DNA of 64,000 nucleotides from Antedon mediterranea. Its lineage: Eukaryota > Echinodermata > Crinoidea > Comatulida > Antedonidae. Location of the stretch: the NCBI RefSeq assembly GCF_964355755.1, contig NC_092675.1, forward strand, positions 13,283,312-13,347,311, written 5' to 3'. The notes beneath the pieces are model-generated. The model was not told where the DNA came from, ran no database searches, and saw only the letters and a program-made list of their open reading frames with translations. Position numbers and translations under genes: made by a program. Shown here piece after piece: positions 23,860 to 36,237 of the stretch; positions within the stretch are counted from its first letter, which is position 1, and every line of letters begins with the position of its first letter.

Positions 23860-23907
23860 AGCTTCAAATCACATTTGGAGACATTTTAGACCATAAGTGC
23901 TTAGAAT
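23860..23907 (+). repeat. Class F: 48-bp monomer with a 40-bp internal deletion (one of twelve)
   Basis: An A' monomer in which GACCAT joins directly to AAGTGCTTAGAAT, losing 40 bp. All twelve copies found have the same junction: 90-137, 2771-2818, 11792-11839, 15768-15815, 22464-22511, 23860-23907, 35182-35229, 37874-37921, 43323-43370, 46118-46165, 54025-54072 and 57423-57470. Each is preceded by an A monomer with a T-run before AACAT and followed by a B2-C2 dimer. Those at 2771, 22464, 23860 and 35182 also share ACATTTTAGACC. A single origin followed by spread is the simplest reading. Confidence 0.92.
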
Positions 23908-24071
23908 CACATTATAAACCGTTTTAGACCATTTTGAGCATTTCGATAACAATTTTCACACAAAAACATCAAAGAGCACAAAATAGCCTAATATCGTATT
24001 TAAAAATGTTTTAGACCATTTTGAGCATTTAGATAAAACTTTTTCACACAAAACACCAAAGTGCTTAAAAT
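23908..24071 (+). repeat. B2-C2 dimer (164 bp), second B-C lineage
   Basis: B2 (23908-23984) differs from B by following CTTAGAAT instead of CTTAAAAT and by CGATAACAATTTTC. C2 (23985-24071) has AAATGTTTTAG and GCATTTAGATAAAAC. This pair is never preceded by D or H in the places I checked; it follows F, A'' or an AAAAAGATTG monomer. One subset (for example near 2819, 13215, 17188, 28623, 39056, 50188, 62674) starts CACAATATAAACC. The copy shown and the one at 22.5 kb share AGCCTAATATCG. Confidence 0.88.
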
Positions 24072-24246
24072 AGCTTCAAATCGCATTTGGAGACGTTTTA
24101 GACCAATTTGTGATTTTTGAAAAAACTTGTTAACATAAAAACACCAAAGTGCTTAGAATAGCTTCAAATCACATTTGGAGACGTTTTAGACCATTTTGTG
24201 ATTTTGAACAAACTTGTTAACATAAAAACACCAAAGTGCTTAGAAT

Positions 24247-24915
24247 AGCTTCAAATCGTATTTGGAGACGTTTTAGACCATTTTGAGATTTTCGAAAAAA
24301 CTTGGTTACACAAAAACATCAAAGTGCTTAAAATCACATTATAAACCGTTTTAGACCATTTTGAGCATTTCGATAACACTTTTCACACAAAAACATCAAA
24401 GAGCACAAAATAGCTTAATATCGTATTTAAAAACGTTTTAGACCATTTTGAGCATTTCGACAAAACTTTTTCACACAAAACACCAAAGTGCTTAGAATAG
24501 CTTCAAATCGCATTTGGAGACGTTTTAGACCAATTTGTGCATTTCGATGAAACTTGATTACACAAAAACATCAAAGTGCTTAAAATCACATTATAAACCG
24601 TTTTAGACCATTTTGAGCATTTCGATAACACTTTTCACACAAAAACATCAAAGAGCACAAAATAGCTTAATATCGTATTTAAAAACGTTTTAGACCATTT
24701 TGAGCATTTAGACAAAACTTTTTCACACAAAACACCAAAGTGCTTAGAATAGCTTCAAATCGCATTTGGAGACGTTTTAGACCATTTTGTGCATTTCGAT
24801 GAAACTTGGTTACACAAAAACATCAAAGTGCTTAAAATCACATTATAAATCGTTTTAGACCATTTTGAGCATTTCGACAAAACTTTTTCACACAAAATAC
24901 CAAAGTGCTTAGAAT
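24247..24915 (+). repeat. 669-bp octameric module, copy 7
   Basis: Regular two-trimer form immediately after the second copy of the 1396-bp duplication. It corresponds to the 921-bp module at 22851-23771 minus one trimer. The A monomer after it has a private CATTTTTTGATTTT near 24951. The segment recurs at 35569-36237 (offset 11,322). Confidence 0.9.
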
Positions 24916-25959
24916 AGCTTCAAATCGCATTTGGAGACGTTTTAGACCATTTTTTGATTTTCGAAAAAACTTTTTAACATAAAAACACCAAAGTGCTTAG
25001 AATAGCTTCAAATCACATTTGGAGACATTTTAGACCATTTTGTGATTTTCGAAAAAACTTGTTAACATAAAAACACGAAAGTGCTTAGAATAGCTTCAAA
25101 TCGCATTTGGAAACGTTTTAGACCATTTTGTGATTTTCGAAAAAAATTGTTAACATAAAAACACCAAAGTGCTTAGAATCACATTATAAACCGTTTTAGA
25201 CCATTTTGAGCATTTCGATAACAATTTTCACACAAAAACATCAAAGAGCACAAAATAGCTTAATATCGTATTTAAAAATGTTTTAGACCATTTTGAGCAT
25301 TTAGATAAAACTTTTTCACACAAAACACCAAAGTGCTTAGAATAGCTTCAAATCGCATTTGGAGACGTTTTAGACCATTTTGTGATTTTTGAAAAAACTT
25401 GTTAACATAAAAACACCAAAGTGCTTAGAATAGCTTCAAATCACATTTGGAGACGTTTTAGACCATTTTGTGATTTTCGAAAAAACTTGTTAACATAAAA
25501 ACACGAAAGTGCTTAGAATAGCTTCAAATCGCATTTGGAAACGTTTTAGACCATTTTGTGATTTTCGAAAAAACTTGTTAACATAAAAACACGAAAGTGC
25601 TTAGAATAGCTTCAAATCGCATTTGGAAACGTTTTAGACCATTTTGTGATTTTCGAAAAAACTTGTTAACATAAAAACACGAAAGTGCTTAGAATAGCTT
25701 CAAATCGCATTTGGAAACGTTTTAGACCATTTTGTGATTTTCGAAAAAAAATTGTTAACATAAAAACACCAAAGTGTTTAGAATAGCTTCAAATCGCATT
25801 TGGAGACGTTTTAGACCAATTTGTGATTTTCGAAAAAACTTATCAACATAAAAACACCAAAGGGTTTAGAATAGCTTCAAATCGCATTTGGAGACGTTTT
25901 AGACCATTTTGTGATTTTGAAAAAACTTGTTAACATAAAAACACCAAAGTGCTTAGAAT

Positions 25960-27070
25960 AGCTTCAAATCGCATTTTGAGACGTTTTAGACCATTTTGTG
26001 CATTTCGATGAAACTTGGTTACACAAAAACATCAAAGTGCTTAAAATCACATTATAAACCATTTTAGACCATTTTGAGCATTTCGATAACACTTTTCACA
26101 CAAAAACATCAAAGAGCACAAAATAGCTTAATATCGTATTTAAAAACGTTTTAGACCATTTTGAGCATTTCGACAAAACTTTTTCACACAAAACACCAAA
26201 GTGCTTAGAATAGCTTCAAATCGCATTTGGAGACGTTTTAGACCATTTTGTGATTTTCGAAAAAAATTGTTAACATAAAAACATCAAAGTGTACAGAATA
26301 GCTTCAAATCGCATTTGGAGACCGTTTTAGGCCAATTTGTGATTTTCGAAAAAACTTGTTAACCTAAAAATACCAAAGTGTTTAGAATAGCTTCAAATCG
26401 CATTTGGAGACGTTTTAGACCATTTTGTGATTTTCGAAAAAACTTGTTAACATAAAAACACCAAAGTGCTTCAAATCGCATTTGAGACATTTTAGACCAA
26501 TTTGTGATTTTTGAAAAAACTTGTTAACATAAAAACACCAAAGTGCTTACAATAGCTTCAAATCGTATTTGGAGACGTTTTAGACCATTATGTGATTTTC
26601 GAAAAAACTTGTTAACATAAAAACACCAAAGTACTTAGAATAGCTTCAAATCGCATTTGGAGACGTTTTAGACCATTTTATGCATTTCGATGAAACTTGG
26701 TTACACAAAAACATCAAAGTGCTTAAAATCACATTATAATCCGTTTTAGACCATTTTGAGCATTTCGATAACACTTTTCACACAAAAACATCAAAGAGCA
26801 CAAAATAGCTTAATATCGTATTTAAAAACTTTTTAGACCATTTTGAGCATTTCGACAAAACTTTTTCACACAAAACACCAAAGTGCTTAGAATAGCTTCA
26901 AATCGCATTTGGAGACGTTTTAGACCATTTTGTGATTTTCGAAAAAAATTGTTAACATAAAAACATCAAAGTGTACAGAATAGCTTCAAATCGCATTTGG
27001 AGACCGTTTTAGGCCAATTTGTGATTTTCGAAAAAACTTGTTAACCTAAAAATACCAAAGTGTTTAGAAT
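25960..27070 (+). repeat. Second locus of the 682 + 429-bp units
   Basis: 25960-26641 (682 bp) and 26642-27070 (429 bp) match the pair at 8880-9990 in lengths and in private marks, including the 1-bp loss TTTGAGACATTTT, ATAATCCG and AAACTTTTTAG. The first monomer has CATTTTGAGACG as in the 1197-bp units. It has CCATTATGTG near 26587 as a private change. The offset to the 9.2-kb copy is 17,080 bp. Other, shorter members lie at 44239-45240 and about 55796-56560. Confidence 0.88.
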
Positions 27071-28872
27071 AGCTTCAAATCGCATTTGGAGACGTTTTAG
27101 ACCATTTTGTGATTTTCGAAAAAACTTGTTAACATAAAAACACCAAAGTGCTTAGAATAGCTTCAAATCGCATTTGGAGACATTTTAGACCAATTTGTGA
27201 TTTTCGAAAAAACTTATCAACATAAAAACACCAAAGGGTTTAGAATATCTTCAAATCGCATTTGGAGACGTTTTAGACCATTTTGTGATTTTCGAAAAAA
27301 CTTGTTAACATAAAAACACCAAAGTGCTTAGAATAGCTTCAAATCGCATTTGGAGACGTTTTAGACCAATTTGTGATTTTCGAAAAAACTTATCAAAATA
27401 AAACACCAAAGGGTTTAGAATAGCTTCATTTGGAGACGTTTTAGACCATTTTGTGATTTTGAAAAAACTTGTTAACATAAAAACACCAAAGTGCTTAGAA
27501 TAGCTTCAAATCGCATTTGGAGACGTTTTAGACCATTTTGTGATTTTCGAAAAAACTTGTTAACATAAAAACACCAAAGTGCTTAGAATAGCTTCAAATC
27601 GTATTTGGAGACGTTTTAGACCATTTTGAGATTTTCGAAAAAACTTGGTTACACAAAAACATCAAAGTGCTTAAAATCACATTATAAACCGTTTTAGACC
27701 ATTTTGAGCATTTCGATAACACTTTTCACACAAAAACATCAAAGAGCACAAAATAGCTTAATATCGTATTTAAAAACGTTTTAGACCATTTTGAGCATTT
27801 CGACAAAACTTTTTCACACAAAACACCAAAGGGCTTAGAATAGCTTCAAATCGCATTTGGAGACGTTTTAGACCATTTTGTGATTTTCAAAAAAACTTTT
27901 TAACATAAAAAGACCAAAGTGCTTAGAATAGCTTCAAATCACATTTGGAGACGTTTTAGACCATTTTGTGATTTTCGAAAAAACTTGTTAACATAAAAAC
28001 ACGAAAGTGCTTAGAATAGCTTCAAATCGCATTTGGAAACGTTTTAGACCATTTTGTGATTTTCGAAAAAAATTGTTAACATAAAAACACCAAAGTGCTT
28101 AGAATCACATTATAAACCGTTTTAGACCATTTTGAGCATTTCGATAACAATTTTCACACAAAAACATCAAAGAGCACAAAATAGCTTAATATCGTATTTA
28201 AAAATGTTTTAGACCATTTTGAGCATTTAGATAAAACTTTTTCACACAAAACACCAAAGTGCTTAGAATAGCTTCAAATCGCATTTGGAGACGTTTTAGA
28301 CCATTTTGTGATTTTTGAAAAAACTTGTTAACATAAAAATACCAAAGTGCTTAGAATAGCTTCAAATCACATTTGGAGATGTTTTAGACCATTTTGTGAT
28401 TTTTGAAAAAACTTGTTAACATAAAAACACCAAAGTGCTTAGAATAGCTTCAAATCACATTTGGAGACGTTTTAGACCATTTTGTGATTTTCGAAAAAAC
28501 TTGTTAACATAAAAACACGAAAGTGCTTAGAATAGCTTCAAATCGCATTTGGAAACGTTTTAGACTATTTTGTGATTTTCGAAAAAGATTGTTAACATAA
28601 AAACACCAAAGTGCTTAGAATCACAATATAAACCGTTTTAGACCATTTTGAGCATTTCGATAACAATTTTCACACAAAAACATCAAAGAGCACAAAATAG
28701 CTTAATATCGTATTTAAAAATGTTTTAGACCATTTTGAGCATTTAGATAAAACTTTTTCACACAAAACACCAAAGTGCTTAGAATAGCTTCAAATCGCAT
28801 TTGGAGACGGTTTAGACCATTTTGTGATTTTGAAAAAACTTGTTAACATAAAAACACCAAAGTGCTTAGAAT
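27071..28872 (+). repeat. Mixed A-rich stretch with small deletions
   Basis: This holds A-class monomers, one H-B-C trimer (27590-27841), two B2-C2 dimers and further A monomers. Local damage includes TAGCTTCATTTGG at 27421 (7 bp lost between CA repeats), CTTATCAAAATAAAACACC near 27390 and AATATCTTC near 27245. It contains no gene or non-satellite insert. Confidence 0.85.
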
Positions 28873-29532
28873 AGCTTCAAATCGTATTTGGAGACGTTTT
28901 AGACCATTTTGAGATTTTCGAAAAAACTTGGTTACACAAAAACATCAAAGTGCTTAAAATCACATTATAAACCGTTTTAGACCATTTTGAACATTTCGAT
29001 AACACTTTTCACACAAAAACATCAAAGAGCACAAAATAGCTTAATATCGTATTTAAAAACGTTTTAGACCATTTTGAGCATTTCGACAAAACTTTTTCAC
29101 ACAAAACACCAAAGTGCTTAGAATAGCTTCAAATCGCATTTGGAGACGTTTTAGACCAATTTGTGCATTTCGATGAAACTTGATTACACAAAAACATCAA
29201 CGTGCTTAAAATCACATTATAAACCGTTTTAGACCATTTTGAGCATTTCGATAACACTTTTCACACAAAAACATCAAAGAGCACAAAATAGCTTAATATC
29301 GTATTTAAAAACGTTTTAGACCATTTTGAGCATTTAGACAAAACTTTTTCACACAAAACACCAAAGTGCTTAGAATAGCTTCAAATCGCATTTGGAGACG
29401 TTTTAGACCATTTTGTGCATTTCGATGAAACTTGGTTACACAAAAACATCAAAGTGCTTAAAATCACATTATAAATCGTTTTAGACCATTTCGACAAAAC
29501 TTTTTCACACCAAATACCAAAGGGCTTAGAAT
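28873..29532 (+). repeat. Octameric module with a 9-bp deletion (660 bp), copy 8
   Basis: Same order as the 669-bp copies, but E reads GACCATTTCGACAAAAC where the others read GACCATTTTGAGCATTTCGAC. The 9 bp lost lie between two CATTT repeats. It also has CACACCAAATACC in the same E monomer. The first B has GAACATTTCG and the second is preceded by TCAACGTGC. Confidence 0.88.
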
Positions 29533-30534
29533 AGCTTCAAATCGCATTTGGAGACGTTTTAGACCATTTTGTGATTTTCGAAAAAACTTTTTAACATAAA
29601 AACACCAAAGTGCTTAGAATAGCTTCAAATCACATTTGGAGACGTTTTAGACCATTTTGTGATTTTCGAAAAAACTTGTTAACATAAAAACACGAAAGTG
29701 CTTAGAATAGCTTCAAATCGCATTTGGAAACGTTTTAGACCATTTTGTGATTTTCGAAAAAAATTGTTAACATAAAAACACCAAAGTGCTTAGAATCACA
29801 TTATAAACCGTTTTAGACCATTTTGAGCATTTCGATAACAATTTTCACACAAAAACATCAAAGAGCACAAAATAGCTTAATATCGTATTTAAAAATGTTT
29901 TAGACCATTTTGAGCATTTAGATAAAACTTTTTCACACAAAACACCAAAGTGCTTAGAATAGCTTCAAATCGCATTTGGAGACGTTTTAGACCATTTTGT
30001 GATTTTTGAAAAAACTTGTTAACATAAAAACACCAAAGTGCTTAGAAAAGCTTCAAATCACATTTGGAGACGTTTTAGACCATTTTGTGATTTTCGAAAA
30101 AACATGTTAACATAAAAACACGAAAGTGCTTAGAATAGCTTCAAATTGCATTTGGAAACGTTTTAGACCATTTTGTGATTTTCGAAAAAACTTGTTAACA
30201 TAAAAACACGAAAGTGCTTAGAATAGCTTCAAATCGCATTTGGAAACGTTTTAGACCATTTTGTGATTTTCGAAAAAAATTGTTAACATAAAAACACCAA
30301 AGTGTTTAGAATAGCTTCAAATCGCATTTGGAGACGTTTTAGACCAATTTGTGATTTTCGAAAAAACTTATCAACATAAAAACACCAAAGGGTTTAGAAT
30401 AGCTTCAAATCGCATTTGGAGACGTTTTAGACCATTTTGTGATTTTGAAAAAACTTGTTAACATAAAAACACCAAAGTGCTTAGAATAGCTTCAAATCGC
30501 ATTTGGAGACGTTTTAGACCATTTTGTGATTTTC

Positions 30535-32826
30535 GAAAAAACTTGTTAACATAAAAACACCAAAGTGCTTAGAATAGCTTCAAATCGTATTTGGAGACGT
30601 TTTAGACCATTTTGAGATTTTCGAAAAAACTTGGTTACACAAAAACATCAAAGTGCTTAAAATCACATTATAAACCGTTTTAGACCATTTTGAACATTTC
30701 GATAACACTTTTCACACAAAAACATCAAAGAGCACAAAATAGCTTAATATCGTATTTAAAAACGTTTTAGACCATTTTGAGCATTTCGACAAAACTTTTT
30801 CACACAAAACACCAAAGTGCTTAGAATAGCTTCAAATCGCATTTGGAGACGTTTTAGACCAATTTGTGCATTTCGATGAAACTTGATTACACAAAAACAT
30901 CAAAGTGCTTAAAATCACATTATAAACCGTTTTAGACCATTTTGAGCATTTCGATAACACTTTTCACACAAAAACATCAAAGAGCACAAAATAGCTTAAT
31001 ATCGTATTTAAAAACGTTTTAGACCATTTTGAGCATTTAGACAAAACTTTTTCACACAAAACACCAAAGTGCTTAGAATAGCTTCAAATCGCATTTGGAG
31101 ACGTTTTAGACCATTTTGTGATTTTTGAAAAAACTTGTTAACATAAAAACACCAAAGTGCTTAGAATAGCTTCAAATCACATTTGGAGACGTTTTAGACC
31201 ATTTTGTGATTTTCGAAAAAACTTGTTAACATAAAAACACGAAAGTGCTTAGAATAGCTTCAAATCGCATTTGGAAACGTTTTAGACCATTTTGTGATTT
31301 TCGAAAAAACTTGTTAACATAAAAACACGAAAGTGCTTAGAATCACATTATAAACCGTTTTAGACCATTTTGAGCATTTCGATAACAATTTTCACACAAA
31401 AACATCAAAGAGCACAAAATAGCTTAATATCGTATTTAAAAATGTTTTAGACCATTTTGAGCATTTAGATAAAACTTTTTCACACAAAACACCAAAGTGC
31501 TTAGAATAGCTTCAAATCGCATTTGGAGACGTTTTAGACCATTTTGTGATTTTTGAAAAAACTTGTTAACATAAAAACACCAAAGTGCTTAGAATAGCTT
31601 CAAATCACATTTGGAGATGTTTTAGACCATTTTGTGATTTTTGAAAAAACTTGTTAACATAAAAACACGAAAGTGCTTAGAATAGCTTCAAATCACATTT
31701 GGAGACGTTTTAGACCATTTTGTGATTTTTGAAAAAACTTGTTAACATAAAAACACGAAAGTGCTTAGAATAGCTTCAAATCGCATTTGGAAACGTTTTA
31801 GACCATTTTGTGATTTTCGAAAAAGATTGTTAACATAAAAACACCAATGTGCTTAGAATCACATTATAAACCGTTTTAGACCATTTTGAGCATTTCGATA
31901 ACAATTTTCACACAAAAACATCAAAGAGCACAAAATAACTTAATATCGTATTTATAAATGTTTTAGACCATTTTGAGCATTTCGACAAAACTTTTTCACA
32001 CAAAACACCAAAGTGCTTAGAATAGCTTCAAATCGTATTTGGAGACGTTTTAGACCATTTTGAGATTTTCGAAAAAACTTGGTTACACAAAAACATCAAA
32101 GTGCTTAAAATCACATTATAAACCGTTTTAGACCATTTTGAGCATTTCGATAACACTTTTCACACAAAAACATCAAAGAGCACAAAATAGCTTAATATCG
32201 TATTTAAAAACGTTTTAGACCATTTTGAGCATTTCGACAAAACTTTTTCACACAAAACACCAAAGTGCTTAGAATAGCTTCAAATCGCAATTGGAGACGT
32301 TTTAAACCAATTTGTGCATTTCGATGAAACTTGATTACACAAAAACATCAAAGTGCTTAAAATCACATTATAAACCGTTTTAGACCATTTTGAGCATTTC
32401 GATAACACTTTTCACACAAAAACATCAAAGAGCACAAAATAGCTTAATATCGTATTTAAAAACGTTTTAGACCATTTTGAGAATTTCGACAAAACTTTTT
32501 CACACAAAACACCAAAGTGCTTAGAATAGCTTCAAATCGCATTTGGAGACGTTTTAGACCAATTTGTGCATTTCGATGAAACTTGATTACACAAAAACAT
32601 CAAAGTGCTTAAAATCACATTATAAACCGTTTTAGACCATTTTGAGCATTTCGATAACACTTTTCACACAAAAACATCAAAGAGCACAAAATAGCTTAAT
32701 ATCGTATTTAAAAACGTTTTAGACCATTTTGAGCATTTAGACAAAACTTTTTCACACAAAACACCAAAGTGCTTAGAATAGCTTCAAATCGCATTTGGAG
32801 ACGTTTTAGACCATTTTGTGATTTTT
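30535..32826 (+). repeat. 2292-bp tandem duplication, copy 1
   Basis: Matches 32827 to about 34325. Anchors: H GAGATTTT (30614/32906), a 504-bp hexamer (30576/32868) and the rare AAAATAACTTAATATCG (31937/34229). The copies diverge near 32034/34326, where copy 1 enters a 756-bp three-trimer array and copy 2 a D-B-C trimer followed by G1-G2. CATATTTGG at about 33898 is private to copy 2. Confidence 0.87.
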
Positions 32827-34566
32827 GAAAAAACTTGTTAACATAAAAACACCAAAGTGCTTAGAATAGCTTCAAATCGTATTTGGAGACGTTTTAGACC
32901 ATTTTGAGATTTTCGAAAAAACTTGGTTACACAAAAACATCAAAGTGCTTAAAATCACATTATAAACCGTTTTAGACCATTTTGAACATTTCGATAACAC
33001 TTTTCACACAAAAACATCAAAGAGCACAAAATAGCTTAATATCGTATTTAAAAACGTTTTAGACCATTTTGAGCATTTCGACAAAACTTTTTCACACAAA
33101 ACACCAAAGTGCTTAGAATAGCTTCAAATCGCATTTGGAGACGTTTTAGACCAATTTGTGCATTTCGATGAAACTTGATTACACAAAAACATCAAAGTGC
33201 TTAAAATCACATTATAAACCGTTTTAGACCATTTTGAGCATTTCGATAACACTTTTCACACAAAAACATCAAAGAGCACAAAATAGCTTAATATCGTATT
33301 TAAAAACGTTTTAGACCATTTTGAGCATTTAGACAAAACTTTTTCACACAAAACACCAAAGTGCTTAGAATAGCTTCAAATCGCATTTGGAGACGTTTTA
33401 GACCATTTTGTGATTTTTGAAAAAACTTGTTAACATAAAAACACCAAAGTGCTTAGAATAGCTTCAAATCACATTTGGAGACGTTTTAGACCATTTTGTG
33501 ATTTTCGAAAAAACTTGTTAACATAAAAACACGAAAGTGCTTAGAATAGCTTCAAATCGCATTTGGAAACGTTTTAGACCATTTTGTGATTTTCGAAAAA
33601 ACTTGTTAACATAAAAACACGAAAGTGCTTAGAATCACATTATAAACCGTTTTAGACCATTTTGAGCATTTCGATAACAATTTTCACACAAAAACATCAA
33701 AGAGCACAAAATAGCTTAATATCGTATTTAAAAATGTTTTAGACCATTTTGAGCATTTAGATAAAACTTTTTCACACAAAACACCAAAGTGCTTAGAATA
33801 GCTTCAAATCGCATTTGGAGACGTTTTAGACCATTTTGTGATTTTTGAAAAAACTTGTTAACATAAAAACACCAAAGTGCTTAGAATAGCTTCAAATCAT
33901 ATTTGGAGATGTTTTAGACCATTTTGTGATTTTTGAAAAAACTTGTTAACATAAAAACACGAAAGTGCTTAGAATAGCTTCAAATCACATTTGGAGACGT
34001 TTTAGACCATTTTGTGATTTTTGAAAAAACTTGTTAACATAAAAACACGAAAGTGCTTAGAATAGCTTCAAATCGCATTTGGAAACGTTTTAGACCATTT
34101 TGTGATTTTCGAAAAAGATTGTTAACATAAAAACACCAATGTGCTTAGAATCACATTATAAACCGTTTTAGACCATTTTGAGCATTTCGATAACAATTTT
34201 CACACAAAAACATCAAAGAGCACAAAATAACTTAATATCGTATTTATAAATGTTTTAGACCATTTTGAGCATTTCGACAAAACTTTTTCACACAAAACAC
34301 CAAAGTGCTTAGAATAGCTTCAAATCGCATTTGGAGACGTTTTAGACCATTTTGTGATTTCGATGAAACTTGATTACACAAAAACATCAAAGTGCTTAAA
34401 ATCACATTATAAACCGTTTTAGACCATTTTGAGCATTTCGATAACACTTTTCACACAAAAACATCAAAGAGCAAAAAATAGCTTAATATCGTATTTAAAA
34501 ACGTTTTAGACCATTTTGAGCATTTAGACAAAACTTTTTCACACAAAACACCAAAGTGCTTAGAAT

Positions 34567-35334
34567 AGCTTCAAATCGCATTTGGAGACGTTTTAGAACA
34601 TTTTGTGTTTTTCGAAAAAAACTGTTAACATAAAAACACCAAAGTGCTTAGAATAGCTTCAAATCGCATTTGGAGACCTTTTAGAACATTTTGTGTTCTT
34701 CGAAAAAACCTGTTAACATAAAAACACCAAAGTGCTTAGAATAGCTTCAAATCGCATTTGGAGACGTTTTAGACCATTTTGTGATTTTTGAAAAAACTTG
34801 TTAACATAAAAACACCAAAGTGCTTAGAATAGCTTCAAATCACATTTGGAGACGTTTTAGACCATTTTGTGATTTTCGAAAAAACTTGTTAACATAAAAA
34901 CACCAAAGTGCTTAGAATAGCGTCAAATCGTATTTGGAGACGTTTTAGACCATTTTGTGATTTTCGAAAAAACTTGTTAACATAAAAACACCAAAGTGCT
35001 TAGAATAGCTTCAAATCGCATTTGGAGACAGTTTAGACCATTTTATGATTTTGAAAAAACTTGTTAACATAAAAACACCAAAGTGCTTAGAATAGCTTCA
35101 AATCGCATTTGGAGACGTTTTAGACCATTTTGTGATTTTCGAAAAAACTTGTTAACATAAAAACACCAAAGTGCTTAGAATAGCTTCAAATCACATTTGG
35201 AGACATTTTAGACCATAAGTGCTTAGAATCACATTATAAACCGTTTTAGACCATTTTGAGCATTTCGATAACAATTTTCACACAAAAACATCAAAGAGCA
35301 CAAAATAGCTTAATATCGTATTTAAAAATGTTTT
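34567..35334 (+). repeat. G1-G2, A series, F and B2 stretch
   Basis: G1-G2 (34567-34742; here G2 has GAGACCTTTTAG) is followed by six A-class monomers, one with TAGCGTCAAATCG and one 87-mer with ACAGTTTAG and TTTTATG, then F (35182-35229) and B2. Nothing other than satellite is seen. The stretch joins the 2292-bp duplication to the 35-kb block. Confidence 0.83.
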
Positions 35335-35568
35335 AGACCATTTTGAGCATTTAGATAAAACTTTTTCACACAAAACACCAAAGTGCTTAGAATAGCTTCA
35401 AATCGCATTTGGAGACGTTTTAGACCAATTTGTGATTTTTGAAAAAACGTGTTAACATAAAAACACCAAAGTGCTTAGAATAGCTTCAAATCACATTTGG
35501 AGACGTTTTAGACCATTTTGTGATTTTGAACAAACTTGTTAACATAAAAACACCAAAGTGCTTAGAAT

Positions 35569-36237
35569 AGCTTCAAATCGTATTTGGAGACGTTTTAGAC
35601 CATTTTGAGATTTTCGAAAAAACTTGGTTACACAAAAACATCAAAGTGCTTAAAATCACATTATAAACCGTTTTAGACCATTTTGAGCATTTCGATAACA
35701 CTTTTCACACAAAAACATCAAAGAGCACAAAATAGCTTAATATCGTATTTAAAAACGTTTTAGACCATTTTGAGCATTTCGACAAAACTTTTTCACACAA
35801 AACACCAAAGTGCTTAGAATAGCTTCAAATCGCATTTGGAGACGTTTTAGACCAATTTGTGCATTTCGATGAAACTTGATTACACAAAAACATCAAAGTG
35901 CTTAAAATCACATTATAAAACGTTTTAGACCATTTTGAGCATTTCGATAACACTTTTCACACAAAAACATCAAAGAGCACAAAATAGCTTAATATCGTAT
36001 TTAAAAACGTTTTAGACCATTTTGAGCATTTAGACAAAACTTTTTCACACAAAACACCAAAGTGCTTAGAATAGCTTCAAATCGCATTTGGAGACGTTTT
36101 AGACCATTTTGTGCATTTCGATGAAACTTGGTTACACAAAAACATCAAAGTGCTTAAAATCACATTATAAATCGTTTTAGACCATTTTGAGCATTTCGAC
36201 AAAACTTTTTCACACAAAATACCAAAGTGCTTAGAAT
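35569..36237 (+). repeat. 669-bp octameric module, copy 9
   Basis: Monomers: H 35569-35656, B 35657-35733, C 35734-35820, D 35821-35908, B 35909-35985, C 35986-36072, D 36073-36160, E 36161-36237. This is the best reference copy for the module. The second B has ATAAAACG where others have ATAAACCG. It is preceded by an A-class monomer with the private GATTTTGAACAAAC (near 35528) shared with 22811, 24206 and 40976. Confidence 0.92.

Larger units (their letters stand above)
23830..25965 (+). repeat. Segment duplicated at about 35152-37286 (offset 11,322)
   Basis: Anchors: F with ACATTTTAGACC (23860/35182), GATTTTGAACAAAC (24206/35528), the 669-bp module (24247/35569) and TTCGAAAAAAAATTG (25.74/37.06 kb). 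The far copy has lost one base (CACGAAGTGC near 36400), shifting the offset to 11,321. The pair ends where the near copy enters the 682-bp unit at 25960. Confidence 0.88.

Noticed and set aside
34244-34447. Minus-strand open frame of 67 codons
   Set aside because: Same reason: repeated monomer translation starting at GTG inside B-type sequence and sharing its first residues with the frame at 1952-2146. It arises from a 1-bp shorter D monomer (GTGATTTCGATG) that shifts the frame.
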